Assembly: GCA_964545245.1 (NCBI GenBank)
Contig: CAZJFC010000070.1
Span: 1-8,750 of the forward strand
Direction of reading: 5' to 3'
From: CAZJFC01 sp964545245
GTDB taxonomy: Bacteria; Pseudomonadota; Alphaproteobacteria; Rickettsiales; 21-14-0-20-44-7
DNA length: 8,750 bases
Each line of letters begins with the position of its first letter. The first letter of the stretch is position 1. Both the position numbers and the translations under genes were made by a program. Positions 6,470-8,750 of the stretch are shown piece by piece. Below the pieces are notes generated by a model. It was not told where the DNA came from and ran no database searches. It was given only the letters and a program-made list of their open reading frames with translations.

Positions 6470-6952
6470 CTATCTTGCGACAGTTACACCCCTACGGTTA
6501 AGAGCCCATGAGGTCTCATCAGAACCCGGAGCAACCGGACGTTCTTTGCCGTAAGAGATCGTAGTCACGCGTGAAGAGTCAACACCTGCACCGACAAGGT
6601 ATTGCCTCACGGAGTTGGCGCGGCGTTCGCCGAGCGCAAGGTTGTATTCACGTGTGCCGCGTTCATCGGCATGGCCTTCAATAACAACGCTGGTTGAAGG
6701 GTTATCCCTCAGATATTGAGCCTGGGCGGAAAGAACCGCTTTAGCTTCAGCGCTGAGTGAGGAGCTGTCATAAGCGAAATAGATAGTGTCAGAAACACCC
6801 GGAGCGAGTTCACCGCCGCCGATGCCTTGATTTTCACTGCCGAAACCGCCGATTCCTCCGGAACCGTCATAGCTGTCAGAGCCTGAAGATGGAGTTTCGC
6901 ACGCCGTGACAAGCAGGCCCACGAAAAGAACAGAAAGAAGTTTTTTAAACAT
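6470..6952 (-). CDS. pal: Peptidoglycan-associated outer-membrane lipoprotein Pal
   Basis: Pal anchors the outer membrane to peptidoglycan and binds TolB; at the division site its distribution is driven by TolQRA. The 160-residue precursor has a lipoprotein signal peptide ending in the lipobox LVTAC with lipidated Cys18. A Gly/Ser-rich flexible linker follows (about 22-49), then an OmpA-like domain (about 52-160). The peptidoglycan-binding signature is intact: GHADERGTREYN (93-104) with Asp96, and LGERRA (107-112) with Arg111, the residues expected to hold meso-diaminopimelate. Length and order match alphaproteobacterial Pal. The start is supported by an AAGGGAT ribosome-binding site 6 nt upstream and the MFKKLLS n-region. 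tolB lies 212 bp upstream, a wider gap than usual, with its own promoter candidate; a terminator follows 17 bp after the stop. Confidence 0.98.
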   Translation of the reverse strand: MFKKLLSVLFVGLLVTACETPSSGSDSYDGSGGIGGFGSENQGIGGGELAPGVSDTIYFAYDSSSLSAEAKAVLSAQAQYLRDNPSTSVVIEGHADERGTREYNLALGERRANSVRQYLVGAGVDSSRVTTISYGKERPVAPGSDETSWALNRRGVTVAR

Positions 6953-7017
6953 AAATTATCCCTTTTCGAAAAATAGTTTTGGTTCTTGGTTCAAATTCGC
7001 ATTGAATTTGGGAGAAG

Positions 7018-7046
7018 AACTAGCTTTAACCACCAATCAAGTCAAG
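7018..7046 (-). promoter_or_regulatory. Putative promoter for pal
   Basis: Minus-strand CTTGAC (7046-7041) matches the alphaproteobacterial -35 consensus fully; after 17 bp CTAGTT (7023-7018) matches CTATAT at four of six positions. Initiation near 7012 would leave a leader of about 60 nt. The 212-bp tolB-pal gap (6953-7164) is distinctly AT-rich; apart from this I see only weak hairpins in it, such as ACGAAA/TTTCGT at 7062-7079. Confidence 0.5.
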
Positions 7047-7164
7047 CCTATTTATAAGTTAACGAAAGTGTTTTTTCGTGAGGCTATAATGGTGACAGCT
7101 AAGCAACACTGCTTTTTATGCGGTTTTTATAACAAAGTTAAAAATGGTTATTTAACCTGTGCAG

Positions 7165-8457
7165 TTATTGCAGCAAAGGTGACCATGCCGGGTCTGACCC
7201 ATCGCCGGGAGTTGGGATCATTCGTTCATTATAGCCTGTGAGGTCAATGGCGTAAATGCGCGAATCGCCGCCACGTCCGCCACGGCTGAATATAATCACG
7301 CGGCCATTTGGTGACCATGTCGGGCTTTCAACGATATATCCGCCGGAGGCGATGGTGCGCTCGCCGCTGCCGTCAGGGCGGATGACACCGATGGAGAAAC
7401 CGCCGGATTGTTTGGTGAAGGCGATATAATCACCGCGCGGCGACCATACGGGCTGGTCATAATGGCCTTTGCCGTAAGTTATTCGCTGCGCGCCTGAGCC
7501 ATCTGCGTTCATGACATAAAGCTGGCGGTTGCCGCCGCGGTCAGAGCTGTAGACGATCTTCCTGCCGTCAGGGGAATAGGCGGGGGAAACCTCAATTGCC
7601 GGGTCACTGGTGATCTGGCGCTGGCCTCCTGTCCTTAAGTCGATTTCGTAAAGGTCGGTGTTGCCGTTACGCGCATAGGCAAGGATGAGCCTGCTGCCAT
7701 CCGGGCTGAAACGCGGGCCGAAAGTCATGCCGGGGAAGTTGCCGATTGTGGTTTCGGCTCCGGTATTCACCATGAATGTTTTCACGCGCGGAGTGCCAAG
7801 AGCATATGACATATAGGCGATTTTCTGGTCATTGGTTGAAAAGCGCGGGGTGAGAACCAGGGTTTTGCCTCCGGTAAGGAACTGGTGATTGGCGCCGTCC
7901 TGATCCATGATGGCAAGCTGTTTCACGCGGCGGTTTTTCGGGCCGGATTCGGCAACGTAAACAATGCGGGTGTCGAAATAGCCCTTGTCGCCGGTCATAC
8001 GTTCATAAATCTTGTCGGCGATCTGGTGGGCGACGCGGCGCAGGCCACGCTCGCTTGTTGAGTATGACATGCCCTCAATCTGCTGGCCTGAGAAAACATC
8101 CCACAGGCGGAACTCAATTTCATAGCCACTGCCATTGGCACGCACGACACCTGTAACAAGGGCGTTCGCACCGATTTGCTGCCAGCTTGGGAAGGTCGGC
8201 CTTGTCTGGCCGGGGGTAAGGCGCTCAAGGAAGGAGTTCGGGTTAAGGACGTTGAACAGCCCGGTGCTGCCGAGGTCATTGGAAATTACCTGTTTAAGCA
8301 GGGCATCGGCCTGCTGCGCCGTGCCTTCTGCCGTGAAGCCATGTACCGCAACCGGGATAGGCTCAAAATTACCTTGGGTAATATCGATCTTCAGGCGCTC
8401 GGCAGATGAAGCGGTTGAAATTAAAGTGAACAGAAGGGCGGCAATGATTTTTTTCAT
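7165..8457 (-). CDS. tolB: Tol-Pal system beta-propeller protein TolB
   Basis: TolB is the periplasmic shuttle of the Tol system; it binds Pal through its beta-propeller and TolA through its N-terminal region. The 430-residue precursor matches the family length. It starts with a Sec signal peptide MKKIIAALLFTLISTASSA, cleavage after residue 19, so the mature N-terminus ERLKIDITQG corresponds to the region that contacts TolA. An alpha/beta domain follows (about 20-155), then propeller blades marked by PD40/WD40-like repeats: TPRFSTNDQKIAYMS (203-217), GPRFSPDGSRLILAY (247-261), SPAYSPDGRKIVYSS (291-305), QPVWSPRGDYIAFT (335-348), SPTWSPNGRVIIFS (378-391) and the closing SDPAWSPLL. A GAGGAA ribosome-binding site 5 nt upstream fixes the start. 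tolA ends 91 bp before it, and a promoter candidate lies in that gap. Confidence 0.99.
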   Translation of the reverse strand: MKKIIAALLFTLISTASSAERLKIDITQGNFEPIPVAVHGFTAEGTAQQADALLKQVISNDLGSTGLFNVLNPNSFLERLTPGQTRPTFPSWQQIGANALVTGVVRANGSGYEIEFRLWDVFSGQQIEGMSYSTSERGLRRVAHQIADKIYERMTGDKGYFDTRIVYVAESGPKNRRVKQLAIMDQDGANHQFLTGGKTLVLTPRFSTNDQKIAYMSYALGTPRVKTFMVNTGAETTIGNFPGMTFGPRFSPDGSRLILAYARNGNTDLYEIDLRTGGQRQITSDPAIEVSPAYSPDGRKIVYSSDRGGNRQLYVMNADGSGAQRITYGKGHYDQPVWSPRGDYIAFTKQSGGFSIGVIRPDGSGERTIASGGYIVESPTWSPNGRVIIFSRGGRGGDSRIYAIDLTGYNERMIPTPGDGSDPAWSPLLQ

Positions 8458-8494
8458 TTTTTCCTCAAAAAATTTCAGCGTAAAGATTGTGCTT

Positions 8495-8523
8495 ATATAG
8501 AAGTAAAAAACCTATGCGTAAAT
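8495..8523 (-). promoter_or_regulatory. Putative promoter for tolB
   Basis: In the 91-bp AT-rich tolA-tolB gap the minus strand carries ATTTAC (8523-8518; four of six to CTTGAC) and, after 17 bp, a perfect alphaproteobacterial -10 CTATAT (8500-8495). The start would be near 8488, about 30 nt before the tolB ATG. No intrinsic terminator is visible after tolA, so tolB may also be read from upstream. Confidence 0.45.
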
Positions 8524-8548
8524 TTATTTTTAAGCCAGATATTTATGA

Positions 8549-8750
8549 TTAGTAAATAAGGTCGCGCGGGTTGAATTCCAGCGTCAACTGGTGCCATTTG
8601 CTGAATTTATCCATCGGCGGCAATTCCTGCAGCGGGTTGCAGCGTGGGTCCTGCACGGCACGGCGCGCGGCATCGGCGGCAACCTGCTGGTAGCCCCCGC
8701 CATAATTTTCGGCATAGCCGACGAATTTCATGGTTCCGTCACGCTCTATA
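8549..8750 (-). CDS. tolA: Cell envelope protein TolA, C-terminal end, cut by window edge
   Basis: TolA is the inner-membrane-anchored protein that spans the periplasm, driven by TolQR, and contacts TolB/Pal. Only the last 66 residues and the stop are present; the frame stays open to the window edge at 8750, so the Met codon at 8731 is internal and not the start. The piece has the C-terminal globular domain signature of alphaproteobacterial TolA: AADAARRAVQDPRCNPLQEL, then PP, KFSKWHQLTLEFNPRDLIY. The helix AADAARRAV and the final strand ending FNPRD are diagnostic, and the position directly upstream of tolB agrees. The transmembrane helix and long helical periplasmic domain lie outside the window. 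I infer tolQ and tolR further upstream from the usual order. Confidence 0.93.
   Translation of the reverse strand, partial: IERDGTMKFVGYAENYGGGYQQVAADAARRAVQDPRCNPLQELPPMDKFSKWHQLTLEFNPRDLIY

Noticed and set aside
7142..7157. Hairpin GGTTAAATAACC followed by T-rich sequence after tolB as a terminator
   Set aside because: The stem is only 4-5 AT-rich base pairs with a tiny loop; too weak to call.
1..8750. CRISPR arrays, tRNA or rRNA genes, transposases, toxin-antitoxin or phage genes
   Set aside because: I looked across both strands and found none; no regularly spaced repeats and no tRNA-like cloverleaf with a TTCRANYY-type box.

Overview
The window is a chromosomal block from an alphaproteobacterium. 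Every gene lies on the minus strand, so transcription runs from position 8750 towards 1. Three things point to the class. The TolA C-terminus has the alphaproteobacterial form (AADAARRAV, DPRCNPL, FNPRD). The gene order tolA-tolB-pal-cpoB-tilS-ftsH-glmM is the usual alphaproteobacterial one. Two promoter candidates fit the alphaproteobacterial CTTGAC-N17-CTATAT pattern. Base composition looks about balanced by eye, which is unlike high-GC Rhizobiales or Rhodobacterales. The order cannot be fixed from this window.

Layout in transcription order: the 3' end of tolA (8750-8549), tolB (8457-7165), a 212-bp AT-rich gap with a likely promoter, and pal (6952-6470) ending in a clear intrinsic terminator (6452-6415). 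A new unit follows: cpoB/ybgF (from about 6320 to 5604), tilS (5600-4662) and ftsH (4634-2691). After an 81-bp gap with a good promoter candidate come a RidA-family gene (2609-2175), a small lipoprotein gene (2169-1873), glmM (1866-523) and the first 161 codons of nuoG (483-1).

Functionally, TolA-TolB-Pal-CpoB form the trans-envelope Tol-Pal machine that keeps the outer membrane tied to the cell wall during division. TilS makes the lysidine base of the AUA-reading tRNA-Ile. FtsH is the membrane-anchored quality-control protease. GlmM supplies glucosamine-1-phosphate for peptidoglycan and LPS. RidA-family proteins clear reactive enamines/imines. NuoG is the Fe-S subunit of respiratory complex I.

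This is mostly conserved housekeeping DNA, and I see no defence, mobile or biosynthetic system. The features most worth a second look are two palindromic repeats that lie inside coding sequences and are read in frame: a 78-bp element that encodes almost the whole signal peptide of the small lipoprotein, and a 22-bp hairpin in tilS. Next are the unusual glmM-nuoG junction, the ridA-lipoprotein pair inserted between ftsH and glmM, and the cpoB-tilS boundary, which is a single in-frame TAG plus one codon.
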